Positions 42,230 through 52,296 are shown, counted from the stretch's first letter. The stretch is DNA of 64,000 nucleotides from Rhodospirillaceae bacterium (GCA_002724635.1 PBPM01000107.1:36560-100559); one strand, 5' to 3'. Made by a program: numbers and translations. Notes: generated from the letters alone by a model not told the origin.

Positions 42230-43252
42230 ATGCTCAAGACCACGATCACCGGCAGCCTGCCCAAGCCGTCCTGGCTGGCCCAACCCGAGACCCTTTGGGC
42301 ACCCTGGGCCGCCGAGGACCCGGCGAAGCTGGAGGAGGCCAAGCAGGACGCGGTGCGGCTCGCGATCCGCGACCAGGAACAGGCGGGCATTGACATCGTC
42401 ACCGACGGCGAACAGTCGCGCCAGCACTTCGTGCATGGCATCCTCGAAAAGATCGAGGGGATCGACTTCGAGAAGAAGACCCGGATCGGCATTCGGGACG
42501 ACCGTTACGACGCCGATTGCCCGACCGTGAGATCAGAGCTCAAGCGCATGGGCTCGATCCATGGCGACGAGGTGCGCTTCGCGAGGGCCCAGACCGACCG
42601 GGCGCTTAAGTTCACCATGCCGGGGCCGATGACAATTGTGGACACGCTGGCCGACGAGCATTACGGCGACCGGCCGAAGATGGCGATGGCCTTCGCCGAG
42701 ATCCTGAACGAGGAGGCAAAGGAGCTGGTCGCGGCAGGTGTCGATGTGCTGCAGTTCGACGAGCCGGCCTTCAACGTCTATCTCGACGCGGTCCCAACCT
42801 GGGGCATGGAAGCCCTCAACCGTGCGGTCGAGAACCTCGACTGCACGACGGCGGTGCATATCTGCTACGGCTACGGGATCGAGGCAAACCTGCAGTGGAA
42901 GGCGACGCTGGGCGCCGTTTGGGAGCAGTATGCGGAGATCCTGCCGGCGCTGGCGGAGAGCGACATCGACCAAGTCTCGCTCGAGTTTGCTGGCTCGCGG
43001 GTGCCCATGGAGGTCATCAAGCTGCTCGACGGCAAGAAGGACGTGCTGGTAGGTGCAATCGACGTGACGACGCCCACGGCCGAGAGCCACGAGAAGGTCG
43101 CCGCCGTGATCCGTAGCGCCATGGAATTCGCCACGCCCGAGCGCATCTTCCCCTGCACCAACTGCGGGATGGTGCCCCTGCCCCGTTCGGTATCCCAGAG
43201 CAAACTCAAGGCGCTCAGCGCCGGTGCGGCGCTGGTCCGCGCGGAACTCTAG
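42230..43252 (+). CDS. cobalamin-independent methionine synthase C-terminal-domain (core MetE-like) protein
   Basis: DIVTDGEQSRQHF, FTMPGPMTIVDT, VLQFDEPAF, VHICYGYG, FPCTNCGMVPLPR. Confidence 0.88.
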   Translation: MLKTTITGSLPKPSWLAQPETLWAPWAAEDPAKLEEAKQDAVRLAIRDQEQAGIDIVTDGEQSRQHFVHGILEKIEGIDFEKKTRIGIRDDRYDADCPTVRSELKRMGSIHGDEVRFARAQTDRALKFTMPGPMTIVDTLADEHYGDRPKMAMAFAEILNEEAKELVAAGVDVLQFDEPAFNVYLDAVPTWGMEALNRAVENLDCTTAVHICYGYGIEANLQWKATLGAVWEQYAEILPALAESDIDQVSLEFAGSRVPMEVIKLLDGKKDVLVGAIDVTTPTAESHEKVAAVIRSAMEFATPERIFPCTNCGMVPLPRSVSQSKLKALSAGAALVRAEL

Positions 43253-43259
43253 GCAGGCC

Positions 43260-44150
43260 ATGGCACTTCTCGACATCAACGGCGTCCGGCTCTGGGTCGA
43301 GACGGAGGGCCCCGGCGACGCGCCGGCGCTCGTGTTTGTGCACGAGTTCGGCGGCGACCACCGGTCGTGGCACGGTCAGGTGGATCACTTCAAGAACCGG
43401 TTCCGATGCGTCACCTACAGCGCGCGCGGCTACCCGCCCTCGGATGTGCCATACGACGAGGACGCCTTCGGCCAGGACATCGCTACGGCCGACCTATTGG
43501 GGTTGCTGGATGCGCTTAAAATCGACCAAGCGCACTTGGTCGGGCTGAGCATGGGAGCCTACACATGCCTGCGCTTCGTGATGGCCTATCCGGACCGTGT
43601 GATCAGCGCCGTCGCCGCTAGCGGCGGCTCAGGCTCGTTCCCGGAGACCCGGAACGGATTCCTAGCCGAGACACGTGCGCTCGCCGACCACATCATCGCG
43701 GAAAATTCCCTTGACCTGCCAGGCTTCGCGTCGAGCGCGACCCGCATCCAGCTCAAACTGAAGAACCCTGACGCGTGGCGGGAATTCGCCGATCATTTTG
43801 CGGAACATTCCCCGATGGGCTCAGCCTACACGCTGCGCCGGGTGCAGGCTGGCCGGCCCTCACTCTACGATTTTGCTGACGCGCTGGGCGCAGTCACGAC
43901 GCCGGTGTTGCTGATGATCGGCGACGAGGACGAGCCGTGCATCGACACCAACATTTTCCTCAAGCGTACGATGCCGTCAGCCGGGCTTTTGATGTTCCCT
44001 AAGACCGGGCACCTGATCAATCTCGAGGACCCGGGGGCGTTCAACGCCGCGATCGAGAACTTCCACCGCGACGTCGCGGACGACCGCTGGCCGCTGCGTG
44101 ACGGCGCGACGACCGGCACCAGCGCCTACCTGTCACAAGAGGACACATGA
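43260..44150 (+). CDS. alpha/beta hydrolase
   Basis: LVFVHEFGGDHRSW, LVGLSMGAYTCL nucleophile elbow. Confidence 0.88.
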   Translation: MALLDINGVRLWVETEGPGDAPALVFVHEFGGDHRSWHGQVDHFKNRFRCVTYSARGYPPSDVPYDEDAFGQDIATADLLGLLDALKIDQAHLVGLSMGAYTCLRFVMAYPDRVISAVAASGGSGSFPETRNGFLAETRALADHIIAENSLDLPGFASSATRIQLKLKNPDAWREFADHFAEHSPMGSAYTLRRVQAGRPSLYDFADALGAVTTPVLLMIGDEDEPCIDTNIFLKRTMPSAGLLMFPKTGHLINLEDPGAFNAAIENFHRDVADDRWPLRDGATTGTSAYLSQEDT

Positions 44151-45199
44151 GCAACGACGACCGCATTGTCTCCGCCGACACGCTCAAAGACTTCACCAAG
44201 GCCCTACTGCGCTCCGCCGACGTGTCGGAGGAGCACGCCGGGACTTGGGCCGATATCTTGGTCTGGGCAAACCTGCGGGGCATGGATTCCCATGGCGTGC
44301 TGCGGGTACCGCGCTACCTCGCCTACATGAAGAACGGCAACATCCACGCCAAACCGAACATGAAGCTCGAGAAACGCGCGGGTGCCATCGCGATCCTCGA
44401 TTCCGACTGGGCCCCGGGGCCCGTCGCCATGACCCGGGCGATGGACGAGGCCATCGACCGGGCCCGGGAATGCCATGTCGGGTGGTGCATCGTGCGCAAC
44501 ATCACCCATGGTGGCGCCATCGGCTACTACGCTCTGCAGGCCGCGCGCGCGGGCTTCGCGGGCATAGTGATCACCGCCTCGCGACCGATGATGGCCTATC
44601 ACGGCTCGAAGGTCGCGGGCGCCTCGACCAACCCGCTGGCGATCGCCGTCCCCGGCGGCGAACACCCGCCGCTGGTCCTCGACATGTCCACCGCGACGGT
44701 CTCGATGGGCAAGATCCTCGCGGCCCAGGACATCGGCATCCCCATCCCCGACGGCTGGGGAATCGATGCCGACGGCCACAACACGAACGACGCGAACGCC
44801 GTTGCAACCCTTATGCCGCTAGGCGGCGCGAAGGGCTCGGGTCTGTCGATGATGATCGAGTGCATGGTGAGTCTATTCGCCAACAACCCACTGGTCGAGC
44901 CGAACATACGGCCCGGTGCAAACCCAACCGGCTACCGCCAGAACGGGCTCGCCGCCGCAATCGACATCTCGGCCTTCACCGACCTCAACACCTACCGGTC
45001 GGAGATCGACCAGCTCGCTAAGGGCCTGAAGGCGCTCCCTAAGGCGGACGGCGTCGACGTGATCTATGCGCCCGGCGAACGTGGCGACGCGATCCTGGCA
45101 GACCGCACGAAAAACGGCATCCCCCTACCACCAGGCACCTGGGATCGCCTCAAGGCCGAGGCGGACAAGCTAGGCATCGCGATGCCGGAGAACCTATAA
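44147..45199 (+). CDS. Ldh family oxidoreductase (malate/L-lactate/ureidoglycolate dehydrogenase type)
   Basis: WANLRGMDSHGVLRVPRYL; NPLAIAVPGGEHPPLVLDMSTATVSMGKI. Confidence 0.9.
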   Translation: MSNDDRIVSADTLKDFTKALLRSADVSEEHAGTWADILVWANLRGMDSHGVLRVPRYLAYMKNGNIHAKPNMKLEKRAGAIAILDSDWAPGPVAMTRAMDEAIDRARECHVGWCIVRNITHGGAIGYYALQAARAGFAGIVITASRPMMAYHGSKVAGASTNPLAIAVPGGEHPPLVLDMSTATVSMGKILAAQDIGIPIPDGWGIDADGHNTNDANAVATLMPLGGAKGSGLSMMIECMVSLFANNPLVEPNIRPGANPTGYRQNGLAAAIDISAFTDLNTYRSEIDQLAKGLKALPKADGVDVIYAPGERGDAILADRTKNGIPLPPGTWDRLKAEADKLGIAMPENL

Positions 45200-45506
45200 A
45201 AGTGCCTGCCCGGTTGAACATTAGAGAATGCACACTAGCGATCGATACGGTGAAGGGCACGGCGAGGAATCAGGCCCCATGACAACGATACAGTCGAAAG
45301 GTCTTGGCGAAATCAACCATCTGCTGATCGCCGTCACGATCCTGTACTTGGCCATCAGCGCCGGGATCATCCGGCCCACCAGCCTGATGAGACCCAAGAT
45401 TATCATCAAGTAAGAACCTCCATGCCGAGGCGTTGTTTACCATCCAGCCGTTCCTGTAGGCTCATCAGAACGTCTCTAGCGCGAATTGGGTCAGAAGGGG
45501 TCCGAT

Positions 45507-46556
45507 ATGGCGACGGCTGAAAGCGATTTTGATCCTACATACACGCGTCAGGTTCGTGACATTCCCCGCCAGCCCCTGCCGGTGCTCGACCTAGGCCCGC
45601 TGCACGCCGGCGATACGGTCGGGATCGACGCGCTAGCGGAGCAGCTTCGCGAGGTCGCCGCGGGGCTGGGCTTCATGTGCCTGGTCAACCACAACGTCCC
45701 CGACGCGCTGACGGCCGACATGTTCGTCCGGGCGCACGACTTTTTCGCGCTCGCGCTCGACGAGAAGCTGGCGCTCGAGATCGACCCGCATGAGCGTGGC
45801 TACCAGCCGCTCCGCATGACGGTGGTGCGCGAGTCCCGCTACTACGAGCGGCCCCAGAACGACTTCTACGAATCCTTCAACTTCGGCGTCGACTATGCCG
45901 ACGACGACCCGAATGTCGTCGCCCGTAAGCGCATGTTCGGCCGCAACCGCTGGCCCGACGGCGTTCCGGACCTACCCTCCACAGCGATGGAGTATCTGGA
46001 CCACATGGGACGGCTGGCCACGTCGTTACTGCCGGTCTGGTCACGGGCGCTCGGTCTACCTGATGATTTCTTCGCACCCTATTTCGACCGGGCACATTTC
46101 TACACCCGGATGATCCACTATCCGGTCAAGCCCGGCCTCGCGACCGACGAGACCGGCCACGGCGCTCACTCTGACACGAGCTTTAACACTTTCCTGCCCG
46201 CGGCCACAGAGCCCGGGCTGCAGGTGATGGACACAGACGGGACTTGGATTGACCCCGAGATTCCCGAAGGAAGCATCGTCGTCAATTTCGGCCAGTATCT
46301 GGAGCGCTGGTCAAACGGGGTTGTGCGCGCGACCCCCCACCGGGTGATCCCGCCGACCGAGAACGACCGCTACTCGCTGGCCTTCTTCGTCTGCCCGAAC
46401 CTGAACGCGATCGGCACATGCCTGCCCAGCTGCCAAGGCTCCGACAACCCGCCGAAGTACGCGCCCGAATCGTTCTGGCAGTTCCACACTGAATACATGA
46501 GCCGTGTCTACCCGCACTTCGAGGAGCGCTGGGAGAACGAGGCGCCGCCCGACTAG
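45507..46556 (+). CDS. isopenicillin N synthase-like 2-oxoglutarate/Fe(II) oxygenase family protein
   Basis: GLGFMCLVNHNVP; GHGAHSDTSFNTFL (HxD); NGVVRATPHRVIPP; RYSLAFF. Confidence 0.92.
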   Translation: MATAESDFDPTYTRQVRDIPRQPLPVLDLGPLHAGDTVGIDALAEQLREVAAGLGFMCLVNHNVPDALTADMFVRAHDFFALALDEKLALEIDPHERGYQPLRMTVVRESRYYERPQNDFYESFNFGVDYADDDPNVVARKRMFGRNRWPDGVPDLPSTAMEYLDHMGRLATSLLPVWSRALGLPDDFFAPYFDRAHFYTRMIHYPVKPGLATDETGHGAHSDTSFNTFLPAATEPGLQVMDTDGTWIDPEIPEGSIVVNFGQYLERWSNGVVRATPHRVIPPTENDRYSLAFFVCPNLNAIGTCLPSCQGSDNPPKYAPESFWQFHTEYMSRVYPHFEERWENEAPPD

Positions 46557-46711
46557 AGGGCTGACGGGCGCGAGCGACGGGTTCATGCTTCTATCCACTC
46601 AGGATGAGACCACTTGGAGCGCCGAAGGGCAACAGTGCACATTTCGTCACTGCCGAGAAGGCGGGAGCCCATAAATGGTGGCACTCTAAGCGTAAGCGCC
46701 GGTGATCACGG

Positions 46712-46731
46712 ATGCCCGCCTGCGCGGGCAT
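46712..46731. repeat. REP-like palindrome
   Basis: ATGCCCGC-CTGC-GCGGGCAT followed by GACGATGATGG, intergenic; resembles short palindromes interspersed in alphaproteobacterial genomes. Confidence 0.6.
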
Positions 46732-46742
46732 GACGATGATGG

Positions 46743-47837
46743 CTAGTTGGCGGACGGGACCTCCAAGCCGAGCAACGCCGCGGCGTTCGCACCCATCACC
46801 AGCGCCTTGTCACCGTCGGACAGGCCCCTCACCGAATCCACATGGCCCACCGGGTCGGTCTCGGCCATGTCGTAGGGATAGTCGGTGCCCATGATTATGT
46901 GATCCGCGCCCCAGGTCTCGATCAGATAGCGGAGCTGGTGCTCGGTGAATACGACCGTGTCGAAGTAGAGCTTCTTAACATACTCGGACGGCGGCTTCGA
47001 GATCATGGCACGGCAGTCGTCGCGCAAGTGATACGGATGGTCAAAGCGCCCCGAATAGGCCGGCACATAACCGCCGCCATGGGCAATGCAGATCTTCAGT
47101 CCGGGATAGGTCTCGAGATAGCCATCGAACACTAGGTGGCCGACCGCCAGCGCAGATTCCAGCGGATGACCGATCGTATTTCGGAAATAGTGGTCAGCCA
47201 TGCGCTCCTTGTAGGAGGTGCCGATGGGATGCATGAAGATCACAACCCCCAGCTCCTCTACCCGGGCGAAGAACTTCTCAAGCCCCGCACGCGTCAGGTC
47301 CTGACCGTTTACGTTGGTTGAGATCTCAACGCCGCGCATACCAAGGTTGTTGACGCAGCGGTCGAGCTCGGCGACCGCAATATCGGCGTCCTGCAGCGGC
47401 ACCGTACACATGCCAACAAAGCGGTCGGGATGCTGGGCGCATATCTCAGCAATCCGGTCATTGACCACATGGGCCGTGTCCCGTGCGAAACCCGCCTCGT
47501 ACGCATAGTGATAGTGCGCAGGTGCGGGCGAGATGGCCTGCACGTCGATGCCGCAGGCGTCCATGTCGGCAATTCGGACTGCCGGGTCTGTTAGCTTATC
47601 GAGGATATTCAGATGTTGCTGGCGATTGATCGCCGCGGACGCCGCGTTGTTGTCGATGCTGTAGCTCGACTGGTCGGCAGATTTAAAATCCGCCAACATC
47701 GCGTCAGCCTCAGACACATGCACATGGCAATGGATGTCGACGGTGAAGTGTTTTTTTCCATCGGTGACTGTCTGGCCATGATCAGCCGCCGGCGCATGGG
47801 CGTGCTTATGGGCCGAGTTGGAACAGGTGAAAAGCAT
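46743..47837 (-). CDS. amidohydrolase, ACMSD-like
   Basis: VDIHCHVHV, GICIAHGGG-type segment (LKICIAHGGGYVPAY), IIMGTDYPYDMAE. Confidence 0.88.
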   Translation of the reverse strand: MLFTCSNSAHKHAHAPAADHGQTVTDGKKHFTVDIHCHVHVSEADAMLADFKSADQSSYSIDNNAASAAINRQQHLNILDKLTDPAVRIADMDACGIDVQAISPAPAHYHYAYEAGFARDTAHVVNDRIAEICAQHPDRFVGMCTVPLQDADIAVAELDRCVNNLGMRGVEISTNVNGQDLTRAGLEKFFARVEELGVVIFMHPIGTSYKERMADHYFRNTIGHPLESALAVGHLVFDGYLETYPGLKICIAHGGGYVPAYSGRFDHPYHLRDDCRAMISKPPSEYVKKLYFDTVVFTEHQLRYLIETWGADHIIMGTDYPYDMAETDPVGHVDSVRGLSDGDKALVMGANAAALLGLEVPSAN

Positions 47838-48001
47838 CGTGGTTTCCCTGAAAAACGTGCGTGATTCTTGTCCCGTGTTCTAGCGCAGGCGGCGCGGACA
47901 TCAAACAGGCGCCATTGCGAGAAGTTCGACGGCGTTGACGGTGATGGGCGGGTCTGCGAAACAAAAACCTCAAACTAACAACTCTTTTTGGTGAACCTCT
48001 C

Positions 48002-49114
48002 ATGCCAAGCAATGCCGCCAACATCCGACCGTATCAATCGACCGCAGGAAGGTCGCACCCAGAGACCTACAAGCGCCCCGATTCGCTGATCGTTGATATC
48101 CACGGACACATCATGACTGAGGGAGTCGATGAGGAAGCCTACAAACACGCACCGGCAATCAACGAGGACCCGGTCAAGTACGCATCCGAGCTGACGCGCG
48201 CTGTCAACATCAAGCAGCACGAAGACCGGTACAAAGAGCTTGTGGGGGTCGAGAAGCGGCTCGCCGACATGGACCAGATGTGCATCGACGTGATGGCGAT
48301 CTCGACGGCGCCGCCGCAATTCCACTATGGCACGCCGCCGGCGCTGGGCCAGGAGACAGCCGAGAAGGTCAACAACAATATCGCCCGTGCCGTCGACGAA
48401 GCGCCGGACCGTCTCGTTGGCTTGGCGACTTTGCCCATGCAGGATACCGATCTGGCGCTAAAGGAACTCAACCGTGCGGTCGGCGAACTCGGCATGAAGG
48501 GCATCGAGGTCGGCGCCAAGGTAAACAAGGACGAACTTTCGGCCGAACGTTTCGAACCACTCTGGAGCCGCTGCGAGGAACTGGATGTTCCGGTCCTGAT
48601 TCATCCGACCTCATATGCCAGCGACCGCCTGGTCTCGCACTACATGTCGAACATCGTCGGCAATCCGCTCGATACGACAGTGGCCGTCCACCATCTGATC
48701 TTCGACGGCGTGCTAGCGCGTCATCCCAACTTGAAACTGGTGACCGTTCATGGCGGCGGATTTGTCGCGGCATACGCGGCGCGGATGGACCATGCGTGGG
48801 GGCAGCGCGAGGACTGTTGCCTGCACATCGATCAGCCGCCCACCAGCTACTTGAAAAACATGTGGTTCGACACGATCGTTTTCGCGAACGACCAGCTTGA
48901 GTTCCTTGTCAAAAAGTACGGGTCAGACCGCATCGTTCTTGGCACAGACTACCCCTACGACATGACGGAGATGGACCCGACTGAGCACGTCGTCGGTATC
49001 GATTCCTTCAACCAGTCCGACAAAGAGCGCATTTGCGGCCTAAACTCGGCGGCGTTGCTCAAGATCGACACGAAGGATTTTGCGCGCGCGACATCGCCCG
49101 GAAACTGGAGTTAG
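48002..49114 (+). CDS. amidohydrolase, ACMSD-like
   Basis: VDIHGHIM, LKLVTVHGGGFVAAY, RIVLGTDYPYDMTEMDP; homologous to the divergent neighbour. Confidence 0.9.
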   Translation: MPSNAANIRPYQSTAGRSHPETYKRPDSLIVDIHGHIMTEGVDEEAYKHAPAINEDPVKYASELTRAVNIKQHEDRYKELVGVEKRLADMDQMCIDVMAISTAPPQFHYGTPPALGQETAEKVNNNIARAVDEAPDRLVGLATLPMQDTDLALKELNRAVGELGMKGIEVGAKVNKDELSAERFEPLWSRCEELDVPVLIHPTSYASDRLVSHYMSNIVGNPLDTTVAVHHLIFDGVLARHPNLKLVTVHGGGFVAAYAARMDHAWGQREDCCLHIDQPPTSYLKNMWFDTIVFANDQLEFLVKKYGSDRIVLGTDYPYDMTEMDPTEHVVGIDSFNQSDKERICGLNSAALLKIDTKDFARATSPGNWS

Positions 49115-49125
49115 AGTCGGCAAGC

Positions 49126-49193
49126 GACAGGAGCCCGAAATGGATTCCCTGGCGAAAATTAAACTCGTCCAATTCCATTCCGGCTCCTTCGTC
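49126..49193 (+). promoter_or_regulatory. long imperfect hairpin enclosing an 18-codon micro-ORF upstream of the coxL-like gene
   Basis: Left arm GACAGGAGCCCGAAATGGATT complements right arm ATTCCATTCCGGCTCCTTCGTC imperfectly; the AGGAG Shine-Dalgarno of the micro-ORF lies in the stem. Confidence 0.4.
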
Positions 49194-49196
49194 TAA
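49140..49196 (+). CDS. putative leader micro-ORF MDSLAKIKLVQFHSGSFV
   Basis: ATG preceded by CAGGAG about 6 nt upstream; 18 codons then TAA. Confidence 0.3.
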   Translation: MDSLAKIKLVQFHSGSFV

Positions 49197-49220
49197 AAAC
49201 TTCTCAGGGAGCAGAGCAAG

Positions 49221-51560
49221 ATGGCATCCGGTCAGTTCGGAATTTCGCAACATGTCACGCGGCGCGAGGATTCGCGCTTACTCACTGGTGGCGGCGCCTA
49301 TGCCGACGACACCGGCTTCGAGGCTCAGGTCTTCGCAGCCTTCCTGCGCGCGCCTATCGGCCATGGGGTGATCAATTCGGTCGACACGTCGGCGGCGGAG
49401 AGCGCGCCGGGTGTGATCGCGGTCTACATCGGGCAGGATCTGCGCGACGCGGGCATTAGGGCTATCCCCAACGTAACGCCATTCAAGAACCGGGACGGAT
49501 CCGAGATACTGCGCACCCAGCGCCCGGCGGTTGCGGTCGACAAGATCTACCATGTGGGCGAGATCATCGCGATCGTGATCGCTGACAGTACGGCGCGTGC
49601 TCAGGACGCGGTCGACCTGATTGACCTGGACGTGGACACCCTGCCCGCCCTGACCGATGTGCGTGAAGCAGCCAAACCCGGCGCACCGCAGCTACATGAA
49701 AATATTCCCGGCAACGTTTGCCTCGACTTCCAGGTCGGCGACGAGGCGAAAACGAAGGCAGCGATCGAGGGTGCCGCCCATGTGGTGGAGCTGACCCTGA
49801 CGACCAACCGGCTCGCCGTGGCCGCGATGGAACCGCGTAGCGCGGCGGCGCGCTTCGACCCGACCGCGAATGACGGTGCTGGGCGCTACGACCTGATCAC
49901 GGGGTCCCAAGGCGTGAACGCCATGCGGAACATGCTCGCCGACGTGATCTTCGACGTGCCCCATGAACAGATGCACGTCATGACCAACGATGTAGGCGGC
50001 GGCTTCGGCATGAAGACCCAAGCCTATCCGGAATATGTGGCGATCCTATTCGCCGCGAAGGCCTGCGGCAAACCCGTGAAGTGGCAGGGCACGCGGTCCG
50101 AGGCCTTCCTAGCCGATAATCAGGCCCGCGACGGGGTCATGCAAGGCACCATGGCCTTCGACGAAGACGGAAAAATAAAGGGCTTCCGGGTCGACATGAT
50201 TGCGGCGATGGGCGGATATCTCTCGTCCCACGGACCGGCTGCAGCGACCGGCAACGTCTGCAACTGTCTGACCGGCTGCTACGACAACCCAGCGCTGGAG
50301 TTTCAGGTGAAGTGCCTGATGACCAACAACATCCCCATCGGCCCCTATCGCGGCGCCGGACGGCCCGAGGCGGCCTACATGCTCGAGAGAATGATGGACC
50401 ATGCCGCGCGCCAGCTCGGCATCGATCGGGTGGAGCTGCGCCGGCGGAACTTTATCAAGCCCGACCAAATGCCCTATACGACCTCGCTCGCTCAGGTCTA
50501 CGATTCCGGCGAATTCGAGGCCGAGATGGACAAGGCCCTTGCGCTGGCCGAGTGGGATTCCTTCGAAGAACGCCGCGCGGCGAGTGCGGCCAACGGCAAG
50601 CTGCGCGGCATCGGCATGTCCTGTTTCGTAGAGACCGCGGGGGGCATGTTGCAAGAGGGCGCCAAGCTCGCTATCGGCGAAGACGGCACCGTCGAGGCCC
50701 GGCTGGCAGTCCAGTCCAACGGCCAAGGGCATGTCACCAGCTTTGCGCAGGTCGTATCCGAACTGTTGCAGGTCCCCTACGAGAAGGTGCGCATCATAGA
50801 GGGCGACAGTTTCGAGACCCCGGGCACCGGCTTCGCCTCGGTCGCCTCGCGCTCGATGGCGCTGGCTAGCGGCGCGATTTCGCTGACGACCGACGCCATG
50901 ATCGACAAGGGCCGCAAACTCGCTGGCCATGTTCTAGAGGCCGCGGAGGCGGACCTCGAGTATGCGGATGGCACCTTCAGCGTCGCCGGGACCGACCGTT
51001 CGATCGACATATTCGCGCTTGAAGAGCAGGCTCGGTCCTTGGGCAACCTACCCGAGGGCATCCCGGATAGCCTGGCATCGGAAGAGGATTTCGACTCGCC
51101 GGAACAGACCTACCCCAACGGCTGCCATATCTGCGAGGTGGAGATCGAACCCGAGACCGGTGTCATCGACGTGCTAAACTATATCGCCGTCGATGATTGC
51201 GGCACGGTCATCAACCCGATGATCGTCCACGGCCAAGTACATGGCGGCGTCGCCCAAGGCCTGGGCCAAGTCCTCGGCGAGCATGCCGTCTATGACAAGG
51301 ACGGCCAGCTTCTGGCCGGCTCCTTCATGGACTACATGATACCGCGCGCCGACGACATGCCCGACATGAAACTCGGCTTTCACTCAGTGCTCTGCACCAC
51401 AAACCCGGTGGGCGCTAAGGGCGCGGGCGAAGCCGGCACCACGGGCGCGCTGGCGGCCGGGATGAACGCCATAGTGGATGCCCTGTCGGTGCGGGGAATC
51501 ACGGAGTTCGACATGCCTGCGACACCGCCGCGGATCTGGGCCGCACTGAACCGGAACTAG
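49221..51560 (+). CDS. xanthine dehydrogenase/CoxL-like molybdopterin-binding large subunit
   Basis: TNDVGGGFGMK, GPYRGAGRPEAAYMLERMMD, GAGEAGTTG molybdenum hydroxylase motifs. Confidence 0.93.
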   Translation: MASGQFGISQHVTRREDSRLLTGGGAYADDTGFEAQVFAAFLRAPIGHGVINSVDTSAAESAPGVIAVYIGQDLRDAGIRAIPNVTPFKNRDGSEILRTQRPAVAVDKIYHVGEIIAIVIADSTARAQDAVDLIDLDVDTLPALTDVREAAKPGAPQLHENIPGNVCLDFQVGDEAKTKAAIEGAAHVVELTLTTNRLAVAAMEPRSAAARFDPTANDGAGRYDLITGSQGVNAMRNMLADVIFDVPHEQMHVMTNDVGGGFGMKTQAYPEYVAILFAAKACGKPVKWQGTRSEAFLADNQARDGVMQGTMAFDEDGKIKGFRVDMIAAMGGYLSSHGPAAATGNVCNCLTGCYDNPALEFQVKCLMTNNIPIGPYRGAGRPEAAYMLERMMDHAARQLGIDRVELRRRNFIKPDQMPYTTSLAQVYDSGEFEAEMDKALALAEWDSFEERRAASAANGKLRGIGMSCFVETAGGMLQEGAKLAIGEDGTVEARLAVQSNGQGHVTSFAQVVSELLQVPYEKVRIIEGDSFETPGTGFASVASRSMALASGAISLTTDAMIDKGRKLAGHVLEAAEADLEYADGTFSVAGTDRSIDIFALEEQARSLGNLPEGIPDSLASEEDFDSPEQTYPNGCHICEVEIEPETGVIDVLNYIAVDDCGTVINPMIVHGQVHGGVAQGLGQVLGEHAVYDKDGQLLAGSFMDYMIPRADDMPDMKLGFHSVLCTTNPVGAKGAGEAGTTGALAAGMNAIVDALSVRGITEFDMPATPPRIWAALNRN

Positions 51561-51756
51561 GCCGCGATCGAGGTCGCCCACCTCATCCAGACCCTCTCCT
51601 CCCCTTCGGACTAGAGGGGGACCAAGATGAACCCTTCCCGCCACCTAGGGAAAGAGGATGGTGGTCCTCGGAACGCAGGGGCCGGGAGAAGTGGACAATT
51701 AAAGAAAAGGGGCAGGTCCGAGATCCGCCCTTTCACACTTCTGTTTATGCTCGGCG

Positions 51757-52296
51757 TCAAGCGGCGGCTAGTGGCCGTGCGTCGAGAGTTTTCATGAATA
51801 AATGCGCACCGTGATAGATCGCGAGGAAGGTGCCGATCTCCATGATCTGCGCATCGGTCCAGAATTCGCGCATCTGGTCGTAGAAAATCTTATCAACTTT
51901 GTCGGGATCGAGGAAAAGCTGGTCTGCGAAGCGCAGCGCCATACGCTCAGCCTCGGTAAACAGCTCCGAATCCTCATAATCTCCGCAGCCGGCGTCGATC
52001 CGTTCCTCGGTCAAGCCCTCGGCTATCGCCCGCTTCGAGCGCAGGGCCGAGAAATACGGGTCGTCGACGAAGCGCGCGAGCTGGATGCGAATGATCTCCT
52101 TGAGCTGGTGATCGACAGTACCATTAGTGTGCAGCTCGAGCATCACGCCCAGAAGATTCCTCGCCTGGGCTGGGACTCGCGCGATGATGCGCGGGAACAG
52201 CTCATCCGGCACGCCCAGGTCGACGCACTGCGCCGTGAGATCACGGAGCGCGGGATCCTCTATATGGTCGAGTTCTAGTGGTGCGAGCCGGGACAT
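51757..52296 (-). CDS. carboxymuconolactone decarboxylase/AhpD-like protein lacking CxxC
   Basis: VDHQLKEIIRIQLARFVDDPYFSALRSKRAIAEGL aligns to the upstream selenoprotein, with DDPYF where CxxU would be. Confidence 0.85.
   Translation of the reverse strand: MSRLAPLELDHIEDPALRDLTAQCVDLGVPDELFPRIIARVPAQARNLLGVMLELHTNGTVDHQLKEIIRIQLARFVDDPYFSALRSKRAIAEGLTEERIDAGCGDYEDSELFTEAERMALRFADQLFLDPDKVDKIFYDQMREFWTDAQIMEIGTFLAIYHGAHLFMKTLDARPLAAA

Noticed and set aside
45228-45413. 61-aa ORF between the Ldh-family and 2OG-oxygenase genes
   Set aside because: Possible single-TM small protein, but no homology or clear RBS; not called
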